From an uncultured bacterium (GTDB lineage Bacteria; Actinomycetota; Coriobacteriia; Coriobacteriales; Coriobacteriaceae), in NCBI GenBank assembly GCA_905214465.1, contig CAJMMD010000021.1, forward strand, positions 1 to 37,958: 37,958 nt of DNA, given 5' to 3'. The position numbers were made by a program, and so were the translations under genes. The notes under the pieces are model-generated. The model ran no database searches. It was not told the DNA's origin and saw only the letters and a list, made by a program, of their open reading frames with translations. Position 1 is the first letter of the stretch. Each line of letters starts with the position of its first letter. Positions 1 to 7,404 of the stretch are shown piece after piece.

Positions 1-8
1 AAAGGGCG

Positions 9-30
9 GAGGCGGGGCATGCCCCGCCTC
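9..30 (-). terminator. Perfect 22-nt palindrome, probable terminator
   Basis: Two 11-nt arms, GAGGCGGGGCA and TGCCCCGCCTC, abut as a perfect palindrome. It starts immediately after the TAA of the small minus-strand ORF at 31-33, and minus-strand T residues follow at 1-3. It could equally end a plus-strand gene to the left of the window. Confidence 0.5.
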
Positions 31-288
31 TTACACCACATCTCTGTGCGCTACCGATTTAATACCATTAGGCGTCTCTTTTATTGAACATATGGGGAGA
101 AATAACGCCGTCTGTGGGCGCTTGGGGCGTTGAATGATCCCTGAAATGATTAAAATTGCTGTTACTAAACAAGTAGCAGTACTCATATTTGCCATTTTTT
201 GAACACGGCCCTCTAAGGAGCCCTTTCCAGAGACGTCAGATGGCCCCAAACAGCCATAATCCAAAGGCTGTCTCAAACAACTAGTCAT
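31..288 (-). CDS. Hypothetical small protein (uncertain)
   Basis: This is an unrecognised 85-codon ORF, AT-richer than its neighbours. An internal ATG at 195 would give a 54-residue peptide starting MANMSTATCLV with one hydrophobic segment, possibly a membrane helix, and a GAGGG about 12 bases upstream. The longer start at 288 lies inside an intergenic repeat, which makes it less likely. The only positive signs are the single hydrophobic stretch and the palindrome directly after the stop codon. It may not be a gene. Confidence 0.25.
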   Translation of the reverse strand: MTSCLRQPLDYGCLGPSDVSGKGSLEGRVQKMANMSTATCLVTAILIISGIIQRPKRPQTALFLPICSIKETPNGIKSVAHRDVV

Positions 289-310
289 TTAAGAACGTCC
301 CCAACGACTA
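279..310. repeat. Intergenic repeat, half copy (ACTAGTCATT...GAACGTCCCC)
   Basis: This contains ACTAGTCATTTAAGAACGTC followed by CCCAACGACTA. It matches the right half of the two complete inverted repeats at 7278-7333 and 20858-20915, with one difference (CAACGACTA against CAATGACTA). The left arm is absent, so it looks like a decayed or truncated member of the same family. Confidence 0.7.
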
Positions 311-335
311 CCTGTGCCGGGGCCATGCAAAAAGC

Positions 336-390
336 TGTACACCAGCATCCAAAGATGTCGAAAAACGTCGACTTTGGATGCTGGTGTACA
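336..390 (-). terminator. Long hairpin, probable glutaredoxin terminator
   Basis: The 19-nt arms 336-354 and 372-390 (TGTACACCAGCATCCAAAG and its complement) are perfectly complementary, and the loop can pair further (GTCGA with TCGAC). On the minus strand it lies after the glutaredoxin stop at 443 and is followed by GCTTTTTGC, as expected for an intrinsic terminator. The unusually long arm suggests a mobile or repeated hairpin reused as a terminator. Confidence 0.55.
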
Positions 391-442
391 TGTTTGGGTC
401 GTATGGGCTTGGACGTCGGGGCGAGCCGACTGCAATTGCGTA

Positions 443-688
443 CTAGAGCAGGTTCTTCTGTATCCACGCGATGATGTCGCTCGATTCGTAGAGTGGTTTG
501 CCGTCGATGAACAGGCAGGGAACCTGGCGTTTTCCGCCGATGGCGATGAGTGCCTGCTCGGCTTCGGTATCGGTCGAGATGTTGCGCTCGGGGATGGTCA
601 CGCCGTTATCGGCCAGGAAACGCTTGACCTTTATGCAATACGGGCAGCCGGTCATAACGTAGAGCGCGAGCTCGTGATCAGTAGCCAT
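443..688 (-). CDS. Glutaredoxin
   Basis: This is an 81-residue glutaredoxin-fold thiol oxidoreductase, acting in the cytoplasm. The redox motif CPYC sits near residue 16-19 (VMTGCPYCIKVK). The cis-proline segment RQVPCLFIDG and the C-terminal YESSDIIAWI helix complete the fold. The ATG at 688 is preferred over an in-frame TTG at 727 because GGAG lies just upstream and the length then fits the family. It lies 51 bases after the XRE/TipAS regulator on the same strand, so co-transcription is likely; a link between drug or redox sensing and thiol repair is inference. Which disulfide it reduces cannot be told from sequence. Confidence 0.9.
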   Translation of the reverse strand: MATDHELALYVMTGCPYCIKVKRFLADNGVTIPERNISTDTEAEQALIAIGGKRQVPCLFIDGKPLYESSDIIAWIQKNLL

Positions 689-739
689 AGGTCTCCAATC
701 GGTTGAGGTTTCGATTGAAATACCCAAAGCCGCCGCGGT

Positions 740-1567
740 CTATGCACGCGTCAACGACGACTCGATTGCCTGTACCAGAAACGCTGTGGCTCCGGTGCCG
801 CAGGGGTTGTCGTAGTAGTCAACAAAGCGCTGGTCGGCAAGATAACCATTGGCGAGGCCCAGGTATGCTTCGTCCTGGGGCTCGTGTCCCCAGTTAAGGC
901 CAATCCATCGGCGGTGCATTGCGACAAGCTTGCGGGCTTCGTTACTCTTTGGATCGCCGTCGCCCATGGCAATCGAGAGCTGGCCCAGAATAGCGCGTTC
1001 AAGTTCCTTCATGTCGTTCCATGTCTCGGGATCCATATCCAGCAGTGCTTCGTTTGCGGCGTCGATCGCCTCGTCGCCATAGCGCGCTCGCGCCTCGGCA
1101 CCGTAGCGCTCCTCGTTTTCGTGCACGGAGCGCCAGCGCTCCAGTTGCGGCAGCACGGCGCCCATGAGCGAGACGGCTTCATCGAGCGACATGCCGGTGT
1201 TTTGTGCCAGACGCGGGGCACAATCCTCAATCATCGCCTCCATGGTGGTGTCATAGGTGTACTTGCCGTGGTCGTAGCACCACTTGCAGTAATGATCGGT
1301 CGTGGCGCCCGTGGCGTCGGTGCCGTAGTCGTCGGGCGTGAGTATCATGCCGCAGCTCTGGCAATAGTGCTCGGGCATTTCGAGCAGGTGGGGCAGCGGC
1401 TCTCCGGTTACGGCGGCAATGAGCTTCATCATGTCAATGCCCGGGGTGACTTCGCCACGCTCCCAACGGCTGACGGCTTGGCGTGTGACGAAGAGCTTGG
1501 CGGCGAGCTGCTCTTGGGTAAGGTTGTTGTCGCGGCGGATGGCGATGAGCTTTTCTGCAAAGGCCAT
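740..1567 (-). CDS. XRE-family regulator with zinc ribbon and TipAS domain
   Basis: This 275-residue three-part protein has an HTH_3 DNA-binding domain at about residues 5-60 (LTQEQLAAKLFVTRQAVSRW). A putative zinc ribbon follows, with Cys pairs at 69/72 and 94/97 (YCQSCGMIL, YCKWCYDHG). A TipAS-type helical domain occupies the C-terminal half (HRRWIGLNWGH, LGLANGYLADQRFVDYYD). In the TipA family the TipAS domain binds thiopeptides or other amphipathic drugs, usually fused to a MerR domain; here the DNA-binding part is XRE. The start is supported by AAAGGAG seven bases upstream. It is divergent from trmO and probably in an operon with the downstream glutaredoxin. The ligand is unknown. Confidence 0.85.
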   Translation of the reverse strand: MAFAEKLIAIRRDNNLTQEQLAAKLFVTRQAVSRWERGEVTPGIDMMKLIAAVTGEPLPHLLEMPEHYCQSCGMILTPDDYGTDATGATTDHYCKWCYDHGKYTYDTTMEAMIEDCAPRLAQNTGMSLDEAVSLMGAVLPQLERWRSVHENEERYGAEARARYGDEAIDAANEALLDMDPETWNDMKELERAILGQLSIAMGDGDPKSNEARKLVAMHRRWIGLNWGHEPQDEAYLGLANGYLADQRFVDYYDNPCGTGATAFLVQAIESSLTRA

Positions 1568-1694
1568 AATGGCTCCTTTCTGCTGCTTGTTGGCTTAAGC
1601 ATACGCGGCAGCCGATGTCCTTCCAAGCAACCGTTGGTTGCATGCAGATGACGATGAGAGAGAATCGCAGCCTGCGCCCCGCGCGCCTGTGCCG

Positions 1695-1708
1695 TACAAT
1701 GACCGGCA
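1695..1708 (+). promoter_or_regulatory. TACAAT -10 element; possible leaderless start of trmO
   Basis: TACAAT at 1695-1700 ends seven bases before the A of the trmO ATG at 1708, and no Shine-Dalgarno is visible before that ATG. The expected transcription start coincides with the initiation codon, so a leaderless mRNA is likely. No clear -35 box is visible. Confidence 0.45.
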
Positions 1709-2445
1709 TGGAACCTATTGCACACATACATACCGACCTGCCGCAGAAGTTCGGCATCCCGCGCAACAGCTTTTTGGCGCCCCATCTTGAGGGGCGCATT
1801 GTCTTTGAGCCGGAATATGCTTCCAACGCGGCGGTTGAGGGCTTGGACTCCTTCTCGCACCTGTGGCTGCTCTGGCGCTTTGAAAACGGAACGCCCGGCG
1901 GCACGGCGGAAGACATCGCCGCCGATGCCAAGACGCAGGACAGGTCTGGCACCAACGCCAAGTGGTCGAAGACCGTGCGACCGCCGCGCTTGGGTGGAGC
2001 CGAGCGCGTGGGCGTATTTGCCACACGCAGCCCGTTTCGCCCCAATCCCATCGGTCTTACCTGCGTCAAGCTCGACCGCGTGGAGCTTAACGACGACGCC
2101 CCCATCATCCATGTGCTAGGGGCCGATCTGCGCGACGGCACGCCCATCTACGACATTAAGCCCTACATTCCGTTTGCGGACTGTCACCCGGATGCGACAG
2201 GCGGCTGGATTGAGGATGCGCCGTGGCAAGATCTCGATGTTGAGTTTCCGCATGCGCTGCAGGATATGGTCCCGCCCGCAAAGCTCTCCGGCTTGATAGA
2301 GGTCCTTCGCCAAGATCCGCGCCGCGCGGGCAGCAAGCACGAGCCAAACCGCGTGTACCACTTGGCTTACGCCGGGCTCGACATATCGTTTACGGTTGAT
2401 GGAACCAGCTTGACGGTAACCGCCGTCAACGACGCACGGGACTAG
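1708..2445 (+). CDS. trmO: tRNA (adenine-N6)-methyltransferase TrmO
   Basis: This 245-residue member of the TsaA/YaeB/TrmO family N6-methylates t6A37 in certain threonine tRNAs using SAM. Signature segments are SHLWLLWRF (50-58), FATRSPFRPNPIG (104-116) and DLRDGTPIYDIKPY (140-153). A C-terminal segment ending YHLAYAGLDISFTVDG matches the second domain of longer family members. The reading frame is open upstream to 1615, but the ATG at 1708 begins the conserved N-terminus (MEPIAHIHTD) and sits seven bases after a -10 box. It is divergent from the XRE/TipAS regulator. Methyl-transfer specificity is inferred from family membership. Confidence 0.9.
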   Translation: MEPIAHIHTDLPQKFGIPRNSFLAPHLEGRIVFEPEYASNAAVEGLDSFSHLWLLWRFENGTPGGTAEDIAADAKTQDRSGTNAKWSKTVRPPRLGGAERVGVFATRSPFRPNPIGLTCVKLDRVELNDDAPIIHVLGADLRDGTPIYDIKPYIPFADCHPDATGGWIEDAPWQDLDVEFPHALQDMVPPAKLSGLIEVLRQDPRRAGSKHEPNRVYHLAYAGLDISFTVDGTSLTVTAVNDARD

Positions 2446-2511
2446 CTGGCCATTCGACGGCGCTCGCCAAATTCAACGCCAAACCCCGTGCCAAAATCGC
2501 CCACGCTGGTG

Positions 2512-2517
2512 GACAAT
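2512..2517 (+). promoter_or_regulatory. GACAAT -10 element upstream of the PatB-type gene
   Basis: GACAAT lies 41 bases before the start codon at 2558, matching the spacing of the same motif upstream of several other plus-strand genes in this window. No good -35 box is evident. Confidence 0.4.
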
Positions 2518-2557
2518 AACGCCTATCAAAACAATCCGCTTTGCACGGGAGCTCAGC

Positions 2558-3769
2558 ATGAAATACGACTTTACTTCGCTTATCGACCGCCACGGCATGG
2601 ACGCCATCGCCGTTGACTCCTGGGGCGAGATCCCTGGCATGGCTCCGAACGCGCCCGACGAGGGCTTCGACCGCATCCCCATGTGGGTGGCGGACATGAA
2701 CTTTGCCACGGTGCCCACGGTCCAGGAGCACATCATTCAGCGCGCCCAGCATCCCATGTTTGGCTATTTCGATCCGCGCGACGAGTACTTCGACCGCATC
2801 ATCGAATGGCAGAGCCGACGTAATGGCGTCGAGGGTCTGCTCCCGGAGCATATCGGCTACGAAAACGGCGTGCTGGGCGGTGTCGTGTCGACCCTGCGGG
2901 CGTATGTCCAGCCGGGCGATGCGGTGCTGGTCCACAGCCCTACCTACATCGGCTTTACCAAGTCCATCGAAGCCGCGGGCTATCGCATTGTCCACAGCCC
3001 GCTTAAGCTCGACGACCAGGGCGTGTGGCGCATGGACTTTGAGGACATGGAGCACAAGCTCGTCCAAAACCACATCCACGCCGCGGTGTTCTGCTCGCCG
3101 CACAATCCCTGCGGCCGCGTATGGGAGCGCGACGAGATCGAACGTGCCATGGACATCTATCGCCAGCACGATTGCGTGGTGATCTCGGATGAGATTTGGT
3201 CCGATATCATCCTGCCGGGTCACAGACATATCCCGACGCAGTCGGTGAGCGAGGATGCCCGCATGCGCACGGTTGCCCTCTACGCGCCCAGCAAGACGTT
3301 CAACCTGGCGGGCCTGGTCGGCAGCTACCACATCATCTATAACGAGACGCTGCGCGACCGCGTGTGCGCCGTGTCCAACAAGACTCACTACAACGAGATG
3401 AACGTCCTTTCGATGCACGCGCTTATCGGCGCCTACCAGCCGCAGGGCTACGAGTGGGTCGATGAGCTCAATCAGGTCATCCAGGGCAACATTGACTACT
3501 TCTGCGATTACGTGGACGAGCATTTTGAGGGCGTGGGCTATTCGCGTCCGCAGGGCACGTACATGGTGTTTCTGGACTGCACCGAGTGGTGCCTCGAGCA
3601 TGGCCGCGATATTCAGTGGCTGCTCGACGAGGGGGCGCGCGTGGGCGTGGGGTATCAGGACGGCCGCCCGTTCCACGGGCCCTGTCACATCCGCGTGAAT
3701 CTGGCACTGCCGCTTTCGCGGGTAAAGGAGGCGTGTGAGCGCCTGGACCGCTACGTTTTTGGGGTATAG
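2558..3769 (+). CDS. MalY/PatB family PLP-dependent C-S lyase/aminotransferase
   Basis: This 403-residue fold-type I PLP enzyme is of the MalY/PatB (cystathionine beta-lyase-like) group, which cleaves C-S bonds of cystathionine or cysteine conjugates. Family features are the N-terminal PMWVADMNFATVP, SPTYIGF, CSPHNPCGRVW (about 179-189), the aspartate motif VISDEIWSDI and the PLP-binding lysine K246 in APSKTFNLAGL. The length matches the family (about 390-400). The start is supported by GGGAG ten bases upstream. It is monocistronic, with its own -10-like element and a large hairpin downstream. Substrate is not determinable; in gut bacteria such enzymes can release H2S or thiols. A transaminase role remains possible. 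Confidence 0.9.
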   Translation: MKYDFTSLIDRHGMDAIAVDSWGEIPGMAPNAPDEGFDRIPMWVADMNFATVPTVQEHIIQRAQHPMFGYFDPRDEYFDRIIEWQSRRNGVEGLLPEHIGYENGVLGGVVSTLRAYVQPGDAVLVHSPTYIGFTKSIEAAGYRIVHSPLKLDDQGVWRMDFEDMEHKLVQNHIHAAVFCSPHNPCGRVWERDEIERAMDIYRQHDCVVISDEIWSDIILPGHRHIPTQSVSEDARMRTVALYAPSKTFNLAGLVGSYHIIYNETLRDRVCAVSNKTHYNEMNVLSMHALIGAYQPQGYEWVDELNQVIQGNIDYFCDYVDEHFEGVGYSRPQGTYMVFLDCTEWCLEHGRDIQWLLDEGARVGVGYQDGRPFHGPCHIRVNLALPLSRVKEACERLDRYVFGV

Positions 3770-3791
3770 GGGGCGCTCGATTCGAGTGCTG

Positions 3792-3832
3792 CCCCATGTG
3801 CCCACGCCGTCAAAATGCGTGGGCACATGGGG
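3792..3832. terminator. 16-bp stem-loop between convergent genes
   Basis: The arms 3792-3807 (CCCCATGTGCCCACGC) and 3817-3832 are perfectly complementary around a 9-nt loop. It lies between the convergent PatB-type gene and the NimA-like gene, so it may serve both. No T-tract follows on either strand, so intrinsic termination is uncertain; it may be a repeat-type hairpin. Confidence 0.5.
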
Positions 3833-3865
3833 TGCAGAGGGTAGCGAGCGCGTTTTCCGCATTCG

Positions 3866-4345
3866 CTACTTTTCATGAATCTGCTTGCCGCAAAGATGTT
3901 CAATCGAAATCTCGTAGAGTTGGACGCCCTTTATGTCTTTGGCGATCTCCTCCTCGACTTCTTCGGCAGAAGGGTAGTACTTAAGCGCGAGCTGACGGAC
4001 TTTGTCCTCGATAAACGCGGGCGCTTCATCTACCAGGCGACAACGACCAAAGACAACGGTACTCATAACGTAGGGAGCCCAGTCGCCGTCCTTGTACCAC
4101 TCGTTGCCGTAAACGGTAAAGCAGACTTTATCATCATGCTTGAGTGAATCGACCTTGTGGCCAGCCTTGGCGCCATGGAAATAAATCTTGTCGTGCTCGG
4201 CGTCAAAGAAGTAGTTGACGGGAATGGCATAGGGGTAGCCATCATCGCCGTTGACGGCAAAGACGCCGCGCTTGCAGGTAGCGAGCAGTTCGCGCGCTTT
4301 CTCGTCGGTGATGGCGCGTTTCTTTCGACGTAAGGGCCTAAACAT
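3866..4345 (-). CDS. Pyridoxamine 5'-phosphate oxidase-family (NimA-like) flavin protein
   Basis: This 159-residue split-barrel FMN-binding protein resembles the NimA/nitroimidazole-resistance branch. Recognisable pieces are GVFAVNGDDGYPYAIPVNYFF, the FMN-contact segment IYFHGAKAGHKVDSL and VCFTVYGNEW. N-terminal residues RKKRAITDEKARELL are typical. Some relatives reduce nitroimidazoles or bind flavin or heme; the actual activity here is unknown. The start at 4345 has AAAGGA nine bases upstream. It lies 41 bases downstream of the kinase gene's start-side neighbour, transcribed in the same direction as the kinase, and so could be its operon partner. Confidence 0.85.
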   Translation of the reverse strand: MFRPLRRKKRAITDEKARELLATCKRGVFAVNGDDGYPYAIPVNYFFDAEHDKIYFHGAKAGHKVDSLKHDDKVCFTVYGNEWYKDGDWAPYVMSTVVFGRCRLVDEAPAFIEDKVRQLALKYYPSAEEVEEEIAKDIKGVQLYEISIEHLCGKQIHEK

Positions 4346-4386
4346 CGTTGGCTTCCTTTCTACTGCGCATGGTGGTTGAGCACAAA

Positions 4387-7191
4387 CTATAGCGAAACAG
4401 CCCCATTTTTCTTGATACAGGCGAGTATGTTTTTGAGCTTGCTAAAGTCGAGCGGTTTGGGCAGATGGGCGTTCATGCCGGCGTCGTGTGCCGCCTTGGC
4501 GTCTTCGGCAAAGGCGTTGGCGGTGAGCGCGATGATGGGGATGTCGGCCGCATCGGCCTTTTCGCTCAGGCGGATCGCCCGGGTTGCCTCGTAGCCGTCC
4601 ATGCCCGGCATCATGATGTCCATCAGGATTGCATCGAAGCTGCCGGTGGGACGACCAACATATAGATCGACCGTTTCGTTGCCGTCGGCGGCGCGAGTCA
4701 CGACGATGCCTTCGCTTTCGAGCAGAGCTTGGGCAATCTCGGCATTGAGTTCGTTATCTTCTGCCAAAAGGACGTTCATGCCGGCGAGTGAGCAGCTGCT
4801 TACCTGCGTGTCTGCACATTCTTTTATCTGAGGGTTCTTGTCGATATCGAGCGGAATCCGGACGTCAAACGTACTCCCCACGCCAACCTCACTCGAAATC
4901 TCAATCGTGCCGCCCATCATATCGATGAGCGATTTGACGATAGACATGCCAATGCCGGTTCCTTGGAACTTGCTGCGCGCATCGTCGCCTTCCTGGGCAA
5001 ACGGCTCGTAAATGTGTGCCAAAAACTCGGATGTCATACCAATGCCGGTATCCGAGACGCTAAAGCAAAACACGGCGTGCTCGTCGTCGACCGGTTTGAT
5101 GGTCGATGAGAACGTGACGGTGCCTCCGTGCTTGTTGTACTTGATGCTGTTGTCGAGCAGGTTGACAAGGATCTGCCGAATATGGGTGGGGCTGCCGATC
5201 ATATATTGGTCGACAGCGTAGGGCTCGCTGGTGTCGAGCATGGTTATGCCGCGGTCCGATGCGCGGAGCTTGCACAGTACGAGCGCATTGTCGCACAGCT
5301 CTTTAAGGTTGAATGATTCGTGCTCGAGCGTCACTTTGCGCTCCTCGATCCTGCCCATCTCGAGGATGTCGTTAATCAGTGACAGCAGGTGATTGGCGGC
5401 AACGCGCGCCTTGGCGCGGCTTTCGCGGGCGACCTGCATGTCGCCTTCTCTCAATTCCTCAATTTCGATAAGGCCCAGGATGCCGTTGAGCGGCGTGCGG
5501 ATGTCGTGGCTCATGCGCGTGAGGAAAGCGGTTTTGGCGGCGTTGGCGGCATCGGCTTTCTGCCGTTCCTCCTGTGCGCGGTAAAGCGACCAGACAAGGA
5601 TGACGATGCCGGTGAGCAAAATGCAAATGACGACTGCCGCAATGACGATGCGGTTGCGGTAGAGAAGTCGGAACGCATCCGATTCTTGCGCCGAGTACGA
5701 TGTGGGGAAATAGCTGTTTGCAGAGAGCGATTCACCTGCATTGACGATGCCCTTATTGATGATTCCCAGCAGCTCGGGCTTGCCGCGCGAAATTAAACAC
5801 GATAGTTGTGCCGTGTTGGTGAGTTCCTGTGTTTCGAAATCCTCGATGTCGTAGATGTCGCGGAGAGTTTCCAGGCGCGTGCTGGGGACAATGATGCAAC
5901 GTGCCTTCCCCTCATCGAGGGCTTTGAGCACCTCGCCGTCATTCGAATACTCGGTTACCGTTGCGTTCGGAAAGAGACTTTCGAGCTCAAAACGGTTAAC
6001 GATTGTGCTCTTTGTACAAGCGATGTTCTTAAGGTCGCTGTTCAGGTTTTTGCCACTGTGAATGGCGGTCAGCGAAACCGTTCCCATCGAGTTTGACTGG
6101 ATGACCCCTGTCTGTTCGGCGAGCCAGTAGTCGCGAAACAACGGCAGGGCGACATCGATGGTCCCGTTGGAAAGGGCTTTGATCATTTGCTTGTTGTTCG
6201 AGAGTGCGATTGTTTTGACCGTAATGTCAAACTTGTCGTGCAACGTCGTTGCAAGCGAGGCGAGCGACCCTTCCATCTCGCCGTCGTCATTTTGCGTACA
6301 GTAGGGAAGTTGGTTTTTAAGATAGCCGAGCGTGATGGTATTGCCGTTTTCTTTGAGCCAGGTGGTCTCGGTGCCGGTGAGCGATGACGAGCCACTGTTT
6401 TGGGTCGAGTAACTCGTTTTGACTTCCTCGTTATAGCGCGGGTTATCGCGGGCGATGGTCGTCATGGCGGCGTTGATGTCGTTCATCAGGTCAGGGCGGC
6501 TTTTGGGAACGGCAAAATAGTAGTCGCTCGAGCCTACGTAGAACATGGGTGACGCATCGGGCGACGAAATGGTGTCGTTCATGATGACGGCGTCGACCTC
6601 GCCGTCTGCAAGCGCCTCAAAGAGGGCGCTGCCGGTGTCGATTTCTTTATAGGTGCAGGTAACGTCTTCGTTGGCGAGCCACTGCTGGCCGACGATAGTT
6701 TGCATAACGCCAGAGTTGCAGCCGATGGTGAGGCCTTGGAGCGCCTGAGGGTCACCCTTGGCTAGATCGTCGCGGTCGGGCCTGGCGTAGATATAGTAGC
6801 GCTCGGTGCCCTCGGGATTTGAGGAAAAGAGCAGCTTCTGCTCGCGTTCTGCCGAATACGAGATGTTGGGCATGAGGTCGATTTCGCCTGCCTCGAGCAT
6901 GTCCATAAGCTCGGAGAAGGTGCCGCTAACGTATTCGTATTGCCAGCCCTTTGTGTAATACGAGAGGGTCTGGAGGTACTCGTAGCCCCATCCCGAGAGG
7001 CGCTCGCCCGGCGTGCCTTCCTGGAAGCCTTTGTTGTTGACGAGCCAGCCAACGCGGACCGTCTTGACCTGGTGGTCGGAGTCGGCGGCAAAGGCGGGGG
7101 CAGGCATGACGGCGCTCAGTACGGTGAGTACGGCAACCGCGACGGCTAGGGTGCGATATAGAGCCAAACGAAGGATGGCGGAAGGTTTCAC
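4387..7191 (-). CDS. Hybrid sensor histidine kinase with two SBP_bac_3 domains
   Basis: This is a 934-residue membrane hybrid kinase. A cleavable-looking signal peptide (residues 1-36, ending APAFA) is followed by two periplasmic solute-binding-like domains (about 44-265 and 284-500). One transmembrane helix lies at about 515-537. HisKA carries phospho-acceptor H562 in SHDIRTPLNG. HATPase_c has an N-box NLLDNSIKYN (677-686) and DTGIGM (714-719). A C-terminal receiver has phospho-acceptor D858 in ILMDIMMPGMDG and lysine in LPKPL. The design matches BvgS/EvgS-like venus-flytrap kinases, but no HPt domain is present. The start is GTG with AGGA seven bases upstream. No response regulator is adjacent, so its output partner is elsewhere. 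Ligands are probably amino-acid-like but unknown. Confidence 0.93.
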   Translation of the reverse strand: MKPSAILRLALYRTLAVAVAVLTVLSAVMPAPAFAADSDHQVKTVRVGWLVNNKGFQEGTPGERLSGWGYEYLQTLSYYTKGWQYEYVSGTFSELMDMLEAGEIDLMPNISYSAEREQKLLFSSNPEGTERYYIYARPDRDDLAKGDPQALQGLTIGCNSGVMQTIVGQQWLANEDVTCTYKEIDTGSALFEALADGEVDAVIMNDTISSPDASPMFYVGSSDYYFAVPKSRPDLMNDINAAMTTIARDNPRYNEEVKTSYSTQNSGSSSLTGTETTWLKENGNTITLGYLKNQLPYCTQNDDGEMEGSLASLATTLHDKFDITVKTIALSNNKQMIKALSNGTIDVALPLFRDYWLAEQTGVIQSNSMGTVSLTAIHSGKNLNSDLKNIACTKSTIVNRFELESLFPNATVTEYSNDGEVLKALDEGKARCIIVPSTRLETLRDIYDIEDFETQELTNTAQLSCLISRGKPELLGIINKGIVNAGESLSANSYFPTSYSAQESDAFRLLYRNRIVIAAVVICILLTGIVILVWSLYRAQEERQKADAANAAKTAFLTRMSHDIRTPLNGILGLIEIEELREGDMQVARESRAKARVAANHLLSLINDILEMGRIEERKVTLEHESFNLKELCDNALVLCKLRASDRGITMLDTSEPYAVDQYMIGSPTHIRQILVNLLDNSIKYNKHGGTVTFSSTIKPVDDEHAVFCFSVSDTGIGMTSEFLAHIYEPFAQEGDDARSKFQGTGIGMSIVKSLIDMMGGTIEISSEVGVGSTFDVRIPLDIDKNPQIKECADTQVSSCSLAGMNVLLAEDNELNAEIAQALLESEGIVVTRAADGNETVDLYVGRPTGSFDAILMDIMMPGMDGYEATRAIRLSEKADAADIPIIALTANAFAEDAKAAHDAGMNAHLPKPLDFSKLKNILACIKKNGAVSL

Positions 7192-7215
7192 ATGTAATCC
7201 TATCGAGTCGAGACA

Positions 7216-7232
7216 GTATCACATAAGGATAC
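7216..7232. promoter_or_regulatory. Small dyad upstream of the hybrid kinase
   Basis: GTATC at 7216-7220 and GATAC at 7228-7232 form a short inverted repeat 25-41 bases upstream of the GTG start at 7191. It may be a regulator site, but the arms are only five bases and chance occurrence is quite possible. Confidence 0.2.
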
Positions 7233-7277
7233 CAGCTCAACCTGCCCACTCAGCCACCGCACCGCTAAACGGTCAGG

Positions 7278-7333
7278 TAGTCATTGGGGACGTTCTTGTT
7301 TGACTAGTCATTTAAGAACGTCCCCAATGACTA
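7278..7333. repeat. Intergenic inverted repeat (GGGGACGTTCTT family), full copy
   Basis: The arms 7278-7297 and 7314-7333 are perfect 20-bp complements (right arm AAGAACGTCCCCAATGACTA) around a 16-nt loop containing ACTAGT. A nearly identical element lies at 20858-20915 and a half copy at 279-310. It sits between the divergent hybrid-kinase and channel genes, just upstream of the channel's -10 element. Confidence 0.85.
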
Positions 7334-7357
7334 GTTCCGTTTGCGGGGGAGGCGTGG

Positions 7358-7363
7358 GACAAT
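7358..7363 (+). promoter_or_regulatory. GACAAT -10 element of the channel gene
   Basis: GACAAT preceded by GGCGTGG lies 42 bases before the ATG at 7405. The same context (GGCGTGCGACAAT) occurs at 20925-20936, in both cases just downstream of a GGGGACGTTCTT repeat. Confidence 0.4.
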
Positions 7364-7404
7364 ACCGAGCGAATGTGATTGGGCGTCTGGGAAAAGAGGT
7401 CGCG

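Noticed and set aside
2426..3862. 478-codon minus-strand ORF
   Set aside because: It is antisense to the clearly conserved PLP enzyme gene, has no family features, and results from GC-rich codon bias leaving a frame open.
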